Assembly (NCBI GenBank): GCA_030248215.1
Contig: JASANG010001415.1
Span: 1-64,000, forward strand
From: Enoplolaimus lenunculus
Lineage: Eukaryota > Nematoda > Enoplea > Enoplida > Thoracostomopsidae
DNA: 64,000 nt
Direction of reading: 5' to 3'
The notes under the pieces were generated by a model. The model saw only the letters and a list, made by a program, of their open reading frames with translations, searched no databases and had not been told where the DNA came from. Below, one piece after another: positions 1-12,121 of the stretch (positions are counted from its first letter, which is position 1; every line of letters begins with the position of its first letter). The position numbers were made by a program, and so were the translations under genes.

Positions 1-2430
1 CTGAGCTCATGTATTCGCTTATATAGAGCCTTAAGTGCTCAGGCGCATATAAATAATTCGAGTCAAGGAGTGCGGGAGTTCCTCCTACGCCCTCCTGATC
101 TATGGAATAAAGTCGCCTAATCGGTTCCGGTCCTTAACCGCGATTAGGGGTTCCTCCGACTGACATGACATGATTCCATATTTTTGTTTATATACTCACA
201 TTTTGACATCTCAATAAATGTGTTAAAATCACTGCGGGCTATCGTTCACGGCCTCTGTTCAGTGGGCAGGGACCCGGAGCAGCAATGCCAATCCTTAGCG
301 AGCATCTACCCGGCCGGGCCATTATGGTTTATAGTCGCTAGGTCTCATCCGGCTTAGATACGTAGTTTTAGGAATTCCTAAGTTTAGGCGCATTTTAGTG
401 TTAAGGAATAAACATGGTGTGGCTTATATTTTTGATTCCAGACTTAAACTTTTAGGTTGCTGCTACGTTAGAGCAACCACTTGCGTTCTGGCCTCTACGG
501 CCCGAATTCCAAAACCGGGTGAACCAGGAGTCGAGGGTTCATTTTACTCGTCTTGACCCGCGGGCAAGATAATCCGATGCCGTCTGACCCTAGCCTCTAA
601 CAGCGGCTCTTCTAAGCCCTTAACTTGGTCAGCGCGTGACTTCAAAGTCTGTTCTGTTATCTTGGCGTGTGTGTAAATTTGGTGTGGCTAAGATTTCCGC
701 GTGTTTTATGTGTGTTCACCGTTCTACACTCGAGCAATTTCAATATCCACCGACGTCAGCTTTGACTGAAATTTCAATCCGACGTTTGCAATATCTACAG
801 AAATTGCACAATTGCCATTCTACATGTGCAATACTATATATATCTAGTCAATAAGTTGGATATATTTTCAGGAGTCGGTCTAATCTTGAGAGCCACCGAC
901 TATTTCCCTGGATATTCTTCGAAAGTCCATACCAATAAGTAGCGTTCTAGTCATCCATGATATTAACTCTAGTCATGAAAAAGAAAGGTGATACTTATCC
1001 TAGATGAATTTCTTCAGACAGCCTTTCATGAGACCGATACCGGACAAGATCGAAAACAACTTTGAAATCCGTTAGAAAATAGCATATCAGGCGGAGCAGA
1101 TGGTTTATGTAAATGGGAGCTAAAAACTAGGTCAAAGTTCGCTGGATCAAAAACACTCGGAGGCGATATTCAAGAGTAAAATTTAATTATTTAGTCTGAG
1201 AATTAATCCACTATGGTGACCAGTAGTCATTAGACAATCTCCACACGGGGCTTGCCGGCCTCCATAGAGGGGGAAGAACCACTAACAACCCCCTCTCTAG
1301 TGCTCCGAGCCTTACACAACCGTCTAAACCCACGCTTCAGCTTATATATATGGTATCTCCAACACAGCCCAGTGTTAAGAATAACACTGGTCGGCGAGAT
1401 AGTTTAAAAAAACAAGTTTCGAAAAACTTTCCGTTTCCGCCGGTTAGGGAGAATCCTGCCGTTTCCAGGTCCGGTAGCACCAATTAGACTCCAGGGAAGC
1501 GACTGGAACGTGGGGCTACCCCTTCGGAGCTTATAACCCTGTTCCTAGATAATCTCCGGTCGTGCTGACCACTCGAGAGAGGGGTTTTGAGTGCATTTTC
1601 GTTATGTATGTCGCGCGTGAGAACCTTTAATGCGCCTGAAAGCCCCGGACTAAAACCCGGAGCCATGCGGATACTATTACGTACGTTTCAGCTAAAAGTA
1701 TACGTACACTAAATCACTCAACCGAGCACTTTCAACCCGGGGCGTCATCCCAAGGCTCAAGAAGCTCGACTATATACGTACTTATGTGATCTTACCCAAT
1801 ATCTAAGCGAACTCATAAAAAAAATAAAGGATACATATATACATATACATATAAAGGAATATGAACACAATAGAAATAAACATAAAAACGTCACTAAAAG
1901 CAAAAATAATAATGACAACACAATAATAATAACAAAATCTAACGAAAACAACACAATTATCCATGTGAAACGGGGTACTTTAAGCTTAATCGATCCTAGC
2001 TGGTTAAGATAACAATCTCCTACTGGTACACCACTGGTGTAAGTAATACTTTATATTCGTGCCAAGATCAAATATTGGGGTGTTCCTGGTTGTTATTTGA
2101 GTCAATCCCCAAGGATTGACCATCCAAAGAAAGGTCCGGCTCTACCGATGATGATAGTGACATCGTAACCGTTGCATCGACGGCGAGCCGGTTCGATTAG
2201 TAAAGCTTAATTTTTTATCACCATTCAAAATGTATATATACAAATCATTAGATTCTCCTTAACCAGCTTTATTCTGATTTTAAGTACGTGTGTAGGGAAT
2301 GCAATTCCCGTAACACAAATTTCAGCTTATTCTAAGGTATTTTTGACTAAACTTGGTTCAGTATTAATTTTCATATGGGTAGGTTTGGCAAATAAAGTGT
2401 TAAATCACGTATTTTCGTAGCCGATTTATC
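1..2430. other. unassigned, locally GC-richer region
   Basis: No gene is recognised. Parts of 1-1750 are richer in GC than most of the window and include C-rich patches around 1240-1320 and 1440-1670. 1800-1970 is an A-rich simple stretch. A TATA-like TATAAATAA at 50-58 and AATAAA near 112 and 212 could suggest an old LTR end, but no paired copy, primer site or coding remains were found, so no element is called. Confidence 0.3.
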
Positions 2431-2442
2431 ATAAGCTGCACG

Positions 2443-2595
2443 GCGTTAAGATCAGGGGTGGAACATTTTTTGCGGGACTGCAATAATGCAAGCTTAAGCT
2501 GTAGACTAATGTTTTGCTTAGGCTTAGGTATAAGCTCATTAGGCTTACGTTTATTAATGTGCTTTTATACTACACGACCCTGTTCTGTACATTAA
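2443..2595 (+). mobile_element. type-1 TTAGGC MITE, worn copy
   Basis: Starts with a diverged GTTAAGATCAGGGGTGGAAC and ends with CTGTTCTGTACATTAACC. Internally it has TTGCTTAGGCTTAGG and a CATTAGGCTTACG spacer, as in better copies of the family. Confidence 0.7.
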
Positions 2596-2615
2596 CCTGA
2601 TTGAGTGTTCAACTG

Positions 2616-2824
2616 CACTACAAAAAATGGTGAGTCAAATTGATTCTGTCCGAAATAGGCTCCAGGGGACTACAAAAACTGAGTCAAATTCGACTCTACC
2701 ACAGTCAAACGTGTGACTTAGTGAGTCGAATTCGACTGTAGCGAAGTCGAATTTGACTTGGTTTGTGTAGTTCCGTAGAGCCTATTTCACAGAGAGTCAA
2801 TTTGAGTCACCATTTTTTGCAGTG
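2616..2824. mobile_element. palindromic CACTGCAAAAAATGG MITE (GAGTCAAATTGACT family)
   Basis: Both halves repeat GTGAGTCAAATTGACTCT in opposite orientation around a GAGTCGAATTCGACT centre. The right end is CCATTTTTTGCAGTG reversed. Other copies lie at 35146, 41670 and 50109; the 41670 copy is flanked by TA. Confidence 0.8.
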
Positions 2825-2895
2825 TGTGTGAAATTGGTCCAGGTTCAGGATAAAAACCTTGCACTTGATTTTACATTTTGAATTTACTCGTCGTC

Positions 2896-3079
2896 CACAA
2901 CACGGGCGGAACAGTATTTTAAGCATATTCTTAAGCCTAAGCCTAAGCGTAAGATTAAGGATATTCCTTAGCCTAAGCAAAACTAAGCCTAAGCCAAGCA
3001 AAACAATTAGTCTAAAGCTTAAGCTTACTCTATTGCAGTCCACAGAAAAACGTTTCGCCCATGATCGTTTACATGGGCC
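2896..3079 (-). mobile_element. type-1 TTAGGC MITE
   Basis: GGGCGGAACAGT at the left, arrays of CCTAAG, then TCTAAAGCTTAAGC and a right end TTTACATGGGCC. The outer few bases of the left end are not clear. Confidence 0.82.
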
Positions 3080-3296
3080 GAAATGAACACTCAACATTTA
3101 AAGGCAGACTTGTGATAAATTCTGAGGTTCCAGAAAATTAGTATATGGGACGGGACTTAAGGTCAAGTGTGGTGACGTCACTGGAACCATTCTGTCACTG
3201 CTTGTGCTTGTGTTAAACACGAAATCGCACCGCAAAAAAGTAAAGGTTGCGAATTAAAAATGTGTTGTACACATACTTGTTTTTCTGAACTGTCTG

Positions 3297-3462
3297 GGCC
3301 ACTGTATAGAAAATGGCAGTTACTTTAGTATATGCATATTCCTAAGCCTAAGTTTAAGCCTAAACGTAGGAATGAGCTTATACCTAATTATTGTCTAAAG
3401 CTTAAACTTACTTTATTACAGTCGCACTGGAAAAAGTTCTGTCCATGATCTTTACATAGGGT
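3297..3462 (-). mobile_element. type-1 TTAGGC MITE
   Basis: Left end GGCCACTGTATAGAA, right end ATGATCTTTACATAGG, with CCTAAG arrays and the TCTAAAGCTTAAAC core between. Confidence 0.8.
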
Positions 3463-3829
3463 ACTCTGTATGAAAGGCAAATGTAAGAAAAAATGAGAAC
3501 CAGGTTTATCGCGATGATTGGGAAACTGTTACTGCCTAAGCTATCTCACGGATGCTTAAACCTAAAATCCGAGGCTAAACGGAAAGTTTTCAGTTCAAGT
3601 CTTGATACAATGATGAAGATTTGTCTTAGCGTCGGATACAGTTTTTACATCCGACCGGATATCCGGTCGCCAGCTATTGGTTTTCTAGTCTCCCGGTTTC
3701 CCATTGGATGAGCCCCTAAACATGGGCTTTTCCATAACGACATTCGATGGTTGTTTTGTTCTTCAATATCTGCTGAGCGCACCTGTCTCGCTTTGTTTGA
3801 AAGTCAATGTTATAATTGCAAACCCTAAG

Positions 3830-4012
3830 GGATTCGCTATACTTTACTGTACCGGACGCTGCCACACGTCGCTATGCGATGCTAACAAAAATATATGGGC
3901 AAAATCTATTTGGTGTCATGCGATTGGTGCCTGTCGTGCTGCAATTTTTAATAATTACGCCGTGCCGCGGGCGGCGACCGACAACACGCAGCGAGTATAA
4001 CGCAACCGTTAA
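3830..4012. mobile_element. GC-rich CGCTATACTT-ended MITE
   Basis: GATTCGCTATACTTTACTG at the left and GAGTATAACGCAACC at the right form an imperfect inverted pair around GC-rich CCGGACGCTGCC / GGCGACCGACAAC, as in the copies at 24999, 49030 and 54430. Confidence 0.6.
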
Positions 4013-4034
4013 TCCTAAGCCTAAACATAAAGCT

Positions 4035-4479
4035 TACTGTAGTGACCCAAATAAGAGGGGGGACTGATATTTATTTGGCCTCTCCAAAGAACACCCCCTT
4101 GCTATTCGGTTACGGACTGTTATTTATTTTTAACCCACGGTCCGCCGCCCTTCGTTACTGATATATCCGGTACTGCAATTATCCGTTAAATTAAACGTTA
4201 ATTTGTCTTGTGTCAATAGCTTGAGCGATAACACAAGGTTATACTTAGGAACGTACTTTCAAAATTTAAGTACGCTTTAAAGTTTCGAACTCAAATTATT
4301 TGGTCCTGGATTCTTTTATGCCCTACAATTTAGGATTAATCGACATTTATGGACTCTAATTAAGGTTTAGGGACTCTACCCGCTTACGGACTCTTATTAG
4401 GGATACAGAATCGTATTGATGCGGACTCAAAATGTGGACCCCCTCTTATTACCCCCCTCTTATTCGGGTCAATACAGTA
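4035..4479 (+). mobile_element. TACTGTAGTGACCCG MITE, near full length
   Basis: Ends TACTGTAGTGACCC and GGGTCAATACAGTA are inverted repeats. The interior (GGACTGATATTTATTTGGCC; GGTTTAGGGACTC; CCGCTTACGGACTC) matches copies at 7826 and 41008 along their length. About 440 bp, no coding capacity, probable TA target. Confidence 0.88.
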
Positions 4480-4719
4480 TTCTACCAAGGAGCGATTAAT
4501 TAGAATTGGTTGGGGAATAAATGTAACATTTCCTTTACGACTCTTCATGGCTTTCTAAAAACGTTTTTAATGTCAATGAAAGCCAGTTAGAAGTTGCAAA
4601 ATAGCAAGATTTAGCGTTAAATTGAAGCCTAATCACTCGACTCGCTAATGAGGCTCATTATCTCTCAGATTCTATCCCCGTAGGGATTTTCAGCATAATT
4701 TAGTTTCGTTAGACAAACG

Positions 4720-4924
4720 TGCCAATGTAAAGAACAAGGGGCAGGAACAGTATTTATAACCATATTCCTAAGCCTAACCCTAAGCCTAACCTAAGCGAAA
4801 GAATGAGCACATTCCTCAGCGTGCGCCTAAGCCTAAAGCCAAGCAAAAAAATAGTCTAAAGCTTAAGCTCGCTCTATTGTAATCTCACAAATAAGACGTT
4901 CCGCCCCTGATCTTTACATGGGCC
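4720..4924 (-). mobile_element. type-1 TTAGGC MITE with 8-bp target duplication
   Basis: Flanked by GACAAACG at 4712-4719 and 4925-4932. Ends GCCAATGTAAAGAACA and TGATCTTTACATGGGCC. Internal CCTAAG arrays with a GAATGAGCACATTCC spacer. Confidence 0.93.
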
Positions 4925-5112
4925 GACAAACGAGACAAAAATTCAAAGTTTTTTAATGTTGTCACGAAACTATAGCAAGTTTCGCTGATAGGTTGGTGTC
5001 GATGGGTACTTTAAGCTGTCTGAGACAGTGTGAAATGAACTCGTTGCTCCAATCGTCCGAGTTGGCTTTTAATGTTGGGTAAAATAAAAAACATTAATAT
5101 TAAGGTGCGGAT

Positions 5113-5391
5113 CTATTGCGGGACTTTGTACGCCAGCATTGAAGTAAACTCTAAGTTAAGCAGTACCATGTAGAGCCCTTCGCGAATATTTTGGCTGTGG
5201 ATGATTCGGTTGAGGTCGAACGCACGGTGTACGGAGAACCGGTACCGCGGTTTTAACCAGTGCGGCAAACTGCCATCCAATCTTTTCGCTACAATGGCTC
5301 TGCTGTAAATTCGGTACTTGCACCGGGATCCCCAACGGATGTCTGTCTTTGATTTTGGAACAATTTTTGTCGGATGTTTTGGCATTTTCGA
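5113..5391 (-). CDS. unrecognised small protein or exon
   Basis: From the ATG at 5386-5384 the frame runs 90 codons to a TAG at 5113-5115. Codon choice is mixed and exon-like (CGT, CGG, CGA and AGA for Arg; balanced third positions), unlike the surrounding AT-rich DNA, and it overlaps no repeat family seen elsewhere. The protein is basic at its start (MPKHPTKIVPKSK), then has RCKYRIYSRAIVAKRLDG and ends SMLAYKVPQ. No signal peptide or membrane segment is seen. An AG lies 9 bp before the ATG (TTCAG), so it could be a 3' exon. No family is recognised; a remnant of a mobile element's protein is possible. Confidence 0.35.
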   Translation of the reverse strand, partial: SKMPKHPTKIVPKSKTDIRWGSRCKYRIYSRAIVAKRLDGSLPHWLKPRYRFSVHRAFDLNRIIHSQNIREGLYMVLLNLEFTSMLAYKVPQ

Positions 5392-5542
5392 TAACTGAAT
5401 TTGTTTGTTTTTTCGCAAAAGTTTTGCCCTTCAGCGAGTTTAACTTGCAACTTTGAGGGTAATTACGAAAGCTTTAATTGCATCATTATCTTAAAAACAA
5501 TTTTTAGAGCGTTTAATTGACAAAATTTAACCACGTTCTTAT

Positions 5543-5881
5543 GGCCTGATTTTACGTCATCTCCGGCTCCGGCAAAATTTGTTGACCTTCGGTTCTAGTT
5601 CCGGTTTTTTCACTTCCGGCTACACGCTGTTTGGCACTACAAAATACGTTTATATTAGACCAGTAATTGTTAAACTATAATTTTCCAATATTTTCAATTT
5701 TACCTAAATTTTTCAGCCGAGAAAGTTCTGACAATTTCGGTAGTGAAATTTTGCATTTGTTCAAATTAGCGAATTAAACATTATTTTAACTAGTAATTTC
5801 GCTTCAGATTCGGCTTGACCTCTGGATCCGACAAATATTTCTGACACCCGGTTCCGGTAATTTTCAGCTCCGGTTGCACCT
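5543..5881. mobile_element. GGTGCAACCGGA-type MITE (hAT-like)
   Basis: Repeated CCGGCTCCGG / CCGGTTCCGG motifs run from CATCTCCGGCTCCGGC to AGCTCCGGTTGCACC, and the AT-rich middle resembles the copy at 24607. The left end is not sharply defined. Confidence 0.6.
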
Positions 5882-6157
5882 TACTCTCCATAAGTGGGAT
5901 GAAGGCAATCAAAAATACAGTTATGCTCGGAGTATTTACTTTTATGCGAGCTTATCCGTCGGAATTTCAAGAATATTAATGTTAAGCCCTAGAGAAATAA
6001 ACTATTTTCGTATGCAAAGTTTGCAACAGGGTGCAATAGAAAAAGTCGATTTCTTTGTAGGTATTTTTTGCATTGAAGTTGATTAAAATAGGGATATACA
6101 ACAGTATCTCGATTTGTGACTGCGGCAGAAATATTGTGTTGTTGCTATTGTTTCATC

Positions 6158-6340
6158 GGCCCATGTATTGATCAGGCGGAACGTTTTTATGTGGATCTGG
6201 AATAAGCTTAAGCGTTATATAGACTATTTTTGCTTGGGCTTAGGCTTAGAATTAGGTATAAACTGATTTTTACGGTTAGGCTTAGGCTTAGGCTTAGGCT
6301 TGGACTTAGGAATATGCTTAAACTAATAACACACAACGCT
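6158..6340 (+). mobile_element. type-1 TTAGGC MITE
   Basis: Left end GGCCCATGTATTGATCAGG with GGAACGTTTTTATGTGG; a TTAGGC array with an AACTGATTTTTACGG spacer; the right end is worn away after GGAATATGCTTAAAC. Confidence 0.85.
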
Positions 6341-6648
6341 ACGCAGTGAACAAGGTTATTGTTCAAATATGCAAACTTAACATCAAATTTTGTTAAATTT
6401 TGTTCTAATTCAAAGTTTGCTCAACTCTGGCTCCGATATTTTTCACCTTTAGGTTGCTCCATACTGCAATGTATGAGCCTAAAATATCAGGGCTAATACC
6501 ATTCACTTCGCTACCCACGTTTAGCTTCCAAGGTGTAGATTTTTTCGCGGTATTACATGTAAGTCTAGGTTGGAACTGGGACTTCAGACCCTTTTATTAA
6601 ACAGCTGGAAAAGTAGGCAAAACATGACTGGCTCGAACTGTTAGCCTA

Positions 6649-6899
6649 CATTGTAAATTCCAATGCGTTGATAAATTTAACTCAGAGAGAGAATTATTAT
6701 TTCTGGTTATTTCTGAGTTAATAACACTGAATAATAACTCAGTGTGAGCTGATTTAATTATGGGTGAGTTGATTAATTAACTCAGAATGAGTTCAGTCAT
6801 TTTAGAATTCTGAGTTCTCAAACACCTTATTCAGAGCTCAGGCTTCTGAGTGGATTCAACTCACTCTGAGTTAAAATCAACTCACTGGAATTTGCAGTG
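6649..6899. mobile_element. palindromic AACTCAGAGTGAGTT MITE (CACTGCAAATTTCAG ends)
   Basis: Multiple inverted copies of ACTCAGA/TCTGAGT. The right end AATTTGCAGTG mirrors the left TTGTAAATTCCA. Relatives at 19549 and 33447 have clear CACTGCAAAT ends next to TA. Confidence 0.7.
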
Positions 6900-6995
6900 T
6901 ACGAACATGTTAAGGTGAATGCTCTACCTGATCCACGTAACCCGCCCCTTCACCTGCTAATGTAGTTGACTACATGTTGACCTTATATGCTGCCG

Positions 6996-7100
6996 CCTTA
7001 ATCCTTAGTTTTAGACTATTTTTGTTTAGTTGTAGGCTTATGCGTAGTCTTTATCGTAAAGCTTAATATCCTTAAGCCTGAGGCTTAGGCTTTGGCGAAT
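6996..7100 (+). repeat. fragment of TTAGGC MITE
   Basis: CCTTAGTTTTAGACTATTT followed by GTAGGCTTATGCGTAG and GAGGCTTAGGCTTTGG resembles the interior of type-1 elements; the ends are missing. Confidence 0.5.
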
Positions 7101-7825
7101 ATCTTGGCTCTGCTGTTACTCCCACACAAAGTAAACATTTGCCCACTTCGCTGGTCAGAGAATACCAGCCTGTTAATATTTTAAATTGGTAAAGAAAATT
7201 GAAGATGGTATCACACATCGCGGAACAATCAAATTTAAGCTTATCTTCAAAAATATGAAATGAGTTTTTGGTGTTTAGTTTAAACCTTCTACTGCACAAA
7301 CAGGGGCGTAGCCAAAGACTTTATTGCAGAATTATGATGTAACATTTTTTGCAAACGAGCATGGCGAGACAGAATAGGATTTTGAGTTTTAGCATCAAGA
7401 AAGATATTCTAAACAGTCTAAACGTACTTCTTTACCGAAATTTTGGCACAATACATATTTGTATTGCTTTTTTTGTGTATATGTACGCCTATGTCGGCGC
7501 GATAACGGATGCAGAGGGGGATGCGTGCGCCCCTGCGTCAGAAAAATTTTTTGTGACAAAATAGTATTAAAGTATTTTTTTACATTACGATTTTTTGCCT
7601 CACAAAATTGGCAAATATTTATTGCGTACAGTAAAAATTGCATTTCATAACTTTTGCCAGATCGTTAGTTTGTTAGAAATTTTTGGATCTGTCCCTGTGT
7701 CTTAGATATTTTCACGATTTCGGGATCAACCTTTCTTTGTTCAAAGAAGGTAAATCTATTTTTTCAACATTGTTTCCAAAGTTGTAGTTAATTTTGCGAC
7801 GAACATTTTAGAGGAATACATGTGG

Positions 7826-8262
7826 TACTGTAGTGACCCGAATAACAGGGGGGCTGATATTTATTTGGCCTCTTCAGATGGACCGCCAGTTATTGGGCTA
7901 CGGTCTGTTATTTATTTTCAACCAGCGCTCCGTCAACCTTCGTTACAGATGTATCCGGTATTGCAATTATCCGTTGAATTAAACGTTTTTTGCCTTGCAT
8001 CAAAAGCTTGAGCGATAATGCAAGGTTATACTTGGTAATGTTGCTTTTAAAACTTAAGTGCGCAGTAAAATTTCGAACTCAAAATTATTTGGTCCTCTGG
8101 TCATTAATGCGCTTCAATTGGGATAATTGAAATTTACGGACTCTAATTAGGGTTTAGGGACTCTATCCGCTTACGGACTCTTATTAGGGATGCGGACTAC
8201 TATTGTTTAGGATTCAAAATGGGGACCCCTCTTATTACTCCCCTCTTATTCGGGTCACTAAA
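7826..8262 (+). mobile_element. TACTGTAGTGACCCG MITE, near full length
   Basis: Left end TACTGTAGTGACCCGAATAA and right end CTCTTATTCGGGTCACTA are inverted repeats. The internal sequence is colinear with the copy at 4035. Confidence 0.88.
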
Positions 8263-8301
8263 GTTTTCATACTGTTGATTTTTCTAAATTGTATTTCCGA
8301 A

Positions 8302-8463
8302 CCGGCCATCTAGCCAAGGGCGGGGTCAGTGGGGCTCAGCCCCACCTGGACAATTTGGTTCCCTTGGAAATTTTTCAAATTCGCTTGTAAGTCAACGAAA
8401 ACCCTTATATGTACCTCCTGAAAAAATTTTAGTCCCCCTAGCAAGGTGAGCTGAGGTCCCAAT
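8302..8463. mobile_element. GTAGCCAAGG-type MITE, worn copy
   Basis: CTAGCCAAGGGCGGGG at the left, GCTTGTAAGTCAACGAAAAC in the middle and TTTTAGTCCCCCTAGC at the right follow the layout of the better copy at 36549. Confidence 0.6.
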
Positions 8464-8475
8464 AGCTAGTCCACC

Positions 8476-10470
8476 CCGGTTTGTATTCGTATAAAGTACT
8501 TATACACGACAAATGTGCGTAGTTCCAAAAGGTACATTGGAATCCATACGTCACCCGCCATGTACATTAATATTAACTAATGTTATATGCATCTTCAAAA
8601 ACATCCTTATACACATTCCACCTGTTGTTCTGAAAAACTCTGCGTGAGTTTGTATATAGGTATTAGACTGGCAGCAGATATCCATCCATATATAAAGATA
8701 TCCGCCGGATATCCGAAATGCTATTGTGTAAGAAACTTTTTGGAATAATTTGCATTGTTTCACCATTAAAGTAGCTGTATCTGACGAAAAGAAATTGTGT
8801 ATTCAAACCGGAGTTCAAATATTGAACCTTATTCCTGCGTAATTTTATGATGATTTAAAATGTTGATTTCTTGAAACATGCCAAAATTAAAAAACTTCAG
8901 TTTTGCTTGAAATTTATCGGAATATTGACTTTGTATTCTCAAATTATCCGTAACCTTTGCCAGAAACAAAATCTACTTATGTACATACTCCAGGTACGTC
9001 GCGAGAGTACATGCATTGGCGTCATTTTAAATTGTGATCGCTCTTTGGTTTAATAAGACGCCAAGCCTAACTGAGAATGATGCTAATTAGTAAAAGGCTA
9101 ACTTGCAAATCTGGCAATCTAATTTAAACCCACCACGCTAAGAGACTATCTTCTCATACACTAAAACAGTTCAAAAGTACTTTATCAGTGATTGTACCTG
9201 TCTGAATAAACAGTTTAGTAGTGTGGGGTTGAGGTGACGACAACAGCGTCCCACCCTGGAGAGAAAAAGCATAAAATTAATTCAAAAAGTTTGGTTGTTA
9301 CGGAAAAAAGCTTTCTTCGACGCTTGTGTCGTGAGGTCATCAAATGAAAAAAATCACGCAATTCAATTCAGCGGTTCGCTTTTAAACAGTAATATACATG
9401 AAAAAGCTTAGATTTCCGAACTGTTGAAAATACATTTTTAGTATTGCTATAGTCCATATAAGACCACAAAGAGTGAAAATATATATTCAAGTCCTAAAAA
9501 ATTGACATTTATTCAAAATAACAGAGAAGGTTTATGAGGAGTGTGATAAAATGATAAGGTCCCCATACATTTACAATTTTCCCCTTCAGAAAATTTTTTG
9601 GTGAAAAATTGCGTTTCAAAACATTTACGAGCCTGCCCCTCGTCAGAAATTTATGAATAAGCTGCTGAAAGCGGGGCACCACTAAAAGTAAACGTGGACT
9701 GATGCTTGTACGATTTAGAGTAAGTATCCGGAAAACGATCCGGCCCTTTTCTATACATTGGCCTTTGATAGAATTGGAGACAAACCAATTAAAACAAGTG
9801 ATGAAAAACGAACGAGAATTGATTTTCGAAAAGCCCAAAAAACGCAAAATCGAGTTTCGCATATCCAAAATAGAAAATTTAATTGCGGATATACGGACAT
9901 CCGGATATCCGAATAAAATATCCGGCAAAAAATTGCCAGATATTTGGATACGACAAAATATCCGATGTCCATCACTATAATATATATTAAAATCGGCACT
10001 TCTCGACCTACATTTTCATTGCCTTGTGGACAATTGAGAAATTCCTTCAATCGTTCATTGAATCTATGCCCTTCCGAAAAAAAAAGCTGGCTACATTTTT
10101 GGTTCGAGAAATTGTGTATACATAAAAACGCAATTTTAGCAAAACTGTCAATGTGGGTAAAATTGTGAACTACACGTCTATATTAAGTTATTATTTCTAA
10201 ATACGCAAGCTTGATTTTTATTTTTTTTCACCCCACACATATTCGTAGCAAGAACACCGCAATAGTCTGTCTGTTTCGCTAATTAACCAGTCTAAACGTT
10301 TCCGGTTGTCAGGGTCGTAGCCAGGATTGCATCTCGGGAGGGTAAGTCGTCCGAACCAACGACGATAAGGGCTTGCGGTCGAGCGTAGGGAGCGAGGCAA
10401 ATTTTTCACGGTTTAAACTTCAAGGGGTCTTTCGAACGCGTGCATAAATTTTTAAGGGTATAGTGTTTTT
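8476..10470. other. gene-poor stretch with repeat scraps
   Basis: No gene is recognised. A TATCCGGATATCCG-rich patch at about 9885-9965 resembles the ACGGATATCCGG elements at 27292. 9590-9700 resembles the CACAAAAAATT/CCTTACAATTTT repeats seen near 37600 and 39130. 10313-10400 holds a scrap with GTCGTAGCCAGG. Confidence 0.4.
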
Positions 10471-10481
10471 ATTCCATTTAT

Positions 10482-10672
10482 GGCCCATGTATAAAACAGG
10501 GCAGGATCGTTTTCCAGCGGGGCTGTAATAGAGTCAGTTTAATCGTTTGACTTACTTTTTTGCGTAGGCTTAGGCTTAGGCTTAGGAATAGGATCATCCT
10601 CATGATTAGGCTTAGGCTTAGGCTTAGGAATATGCTTATACTACTGTTCCGGCCGTGTTCTATACATGGGCC
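10482..10672 (+). mobile_element. type-1 TTAGGC MITE with 8-bp target duplication
   Basis: Flanked by CCATTTAT at 10474-10481 and 10673-10680. Ends GGCCCATGTATAAAACAGGG and GTTCTATACATGGGCC. It belongs to the subtype with ATAGAACAGGGCCGGA-like subterminal sequence. Confidence 0.95.
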
Positions 10673-11046
10673 CCATTTATTATATCCGCGAACGCCAAAG
10701 ACTAAGTTAGAATTTTGGAAAAGTATTCACGTCTACAGAAAAGGGTTTCATGTGCTGCCAACAGAAAAAATTCGTAACAGTTCGTGGACAGTAATCTCAA
10801 AGAGGGGTTTGATACCTGAAATCTCCCCCAGCTACGAACTTGGCTCGTACCAATTTCATTCGGCATTTTAACGTGGGGTTAAGTATCTTTATTTTATAAT
10901 AAAAAACAGCCGTAAAGTCAATTTGTTACCATGTTTGAGAGTTTAAACGCAAAAATATATTTAGTTTTCTTGATAAATTAATTTTTTCGGCATTCTATCG
11001 ATGGCTTGTTTTATTATGTATATTGCTAGTCTCTAATGGTTTGGCG

Positions 11047-11302
11047 GGCCCATGTAAAGATCAAGGGCGGAAAGTTTTTCTGTGCGGGATTGCAATAAAG
11101 TAAGCTTACGCTTTAGACTATTTTTTTGCGGCGTGGCTTTGGATTAGGCTTCGGCTTAGTAATATGCTCATTGTTACGCTTATGCTTTAGGCTTAGGACT
11201 ATGCTCATTCGTACGCTCAAGCTTAGGCTTAGACTTAGGCTTAGCCTAGGCTTAGGAACTTAGGCTTATAATACTGTTCCGCCCCTGTTCTTTACATTGG
11301 CC
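11047..11302 (+). mobile_element. type-1 TTAGGC MITE
   Basis: Ends GGCCCATGTAAAGATCAAGG and CTGTTCTTTACATTGGCC. Flanks GTTTGGCG / GTTTGACG match at 7 of 8 bases, as an old 8-bp target duplication. Confidence 0.92.
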
Positions 11303-11638
11303 GTTTGACGATTGGCGCCATTGCAAATATTTAGAAACGAATGTGAATTTTAGCTTAAGTAATGTTATTAGCTAAGTAATTGTTTTTCAAATCACAATAA
11401 ATTACATTTAATTTTTAAACTTTTGCGAACAGGGAAATCGGTAGCAAATGCGCTGGCAAGTCGCAACGCAAGTTGTGATAAAACTTGAACTATTAGCCCA
11501 TTACCCGTTCAATTTTTTATTACGCATACATATTTGTATTGATTCCGAAAACTGACTTTTGAAGTACTTTTACGCGAGCAATAGATTCTGCTATACGAAA
11601 TATTTGATTATCAACCACATACAGGCTAATGTCACTCT

Positions 11639-12119
11639 GGCCAATGTTACATTTAGGGCCGTAAAAGTAGGTTAAGCGTACTCCTAAGCCTAAGGCGTTG
11701 CAAAAGCGTATTCCAAAGCCTAAGAGTAAACCTAAGCCTAAAGCGTTGCAAAAGCGTATACTTAAGCCTAAGCCTGCGCCTAAGCGTAAAGCGTTGCAAA
11801 AGCGTATTCCGAAGCATAAGCCTAAGCGTGGCAAAAGTGTATCTCTAAGCCTAAGCGTGGCAAAAGTGCATCTCTAAGCCTAAGCCCTAGCCTAAGCCTA
11901 AGCGTTGGAAAAACGTATTCCTAAGCCTAAGCCTAAGCCTAAAGCGTTTCAAAAGCGTATTTAGCCTAAGCCTAAGCCTAAAGCCTAAACCGTTGCAAAA
12001 GCGTATTCCTAAGCATTAACCTAAGCCTAATTCTAAGCAAAAAAATGTAGTCTAGAATTGAAGCCTACTGTTTTACAGACCCACCAGAAACCGGGACGGC
12101 CCTAAAAGTAACATGTTCC
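11639..12119 (-). mobile_element. type-2 TTAGGC MITE, expanded copy
   Basis: Left end GGCCAATGTTACATTTAGGG, right end CCTAAAAGTAACATG. Flanks GTCACTCT / CTCACTCT match at 7 of 8. The interior has six or more blocks of CCTAAG separated by GCGTTGCAAAAGCGTATTCC, so the copy is about three times as long as the simplest type-2 copy. Confidence 0.9.
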
Positions 12120-12121
12120 CT

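Noticed and set aside
1-600. A possible LTR (TATA-like box and AATAAA signals)
   Set aside because: No second copy, primer site or coding remains could be identified; the signals are common in AT-rich DNA.
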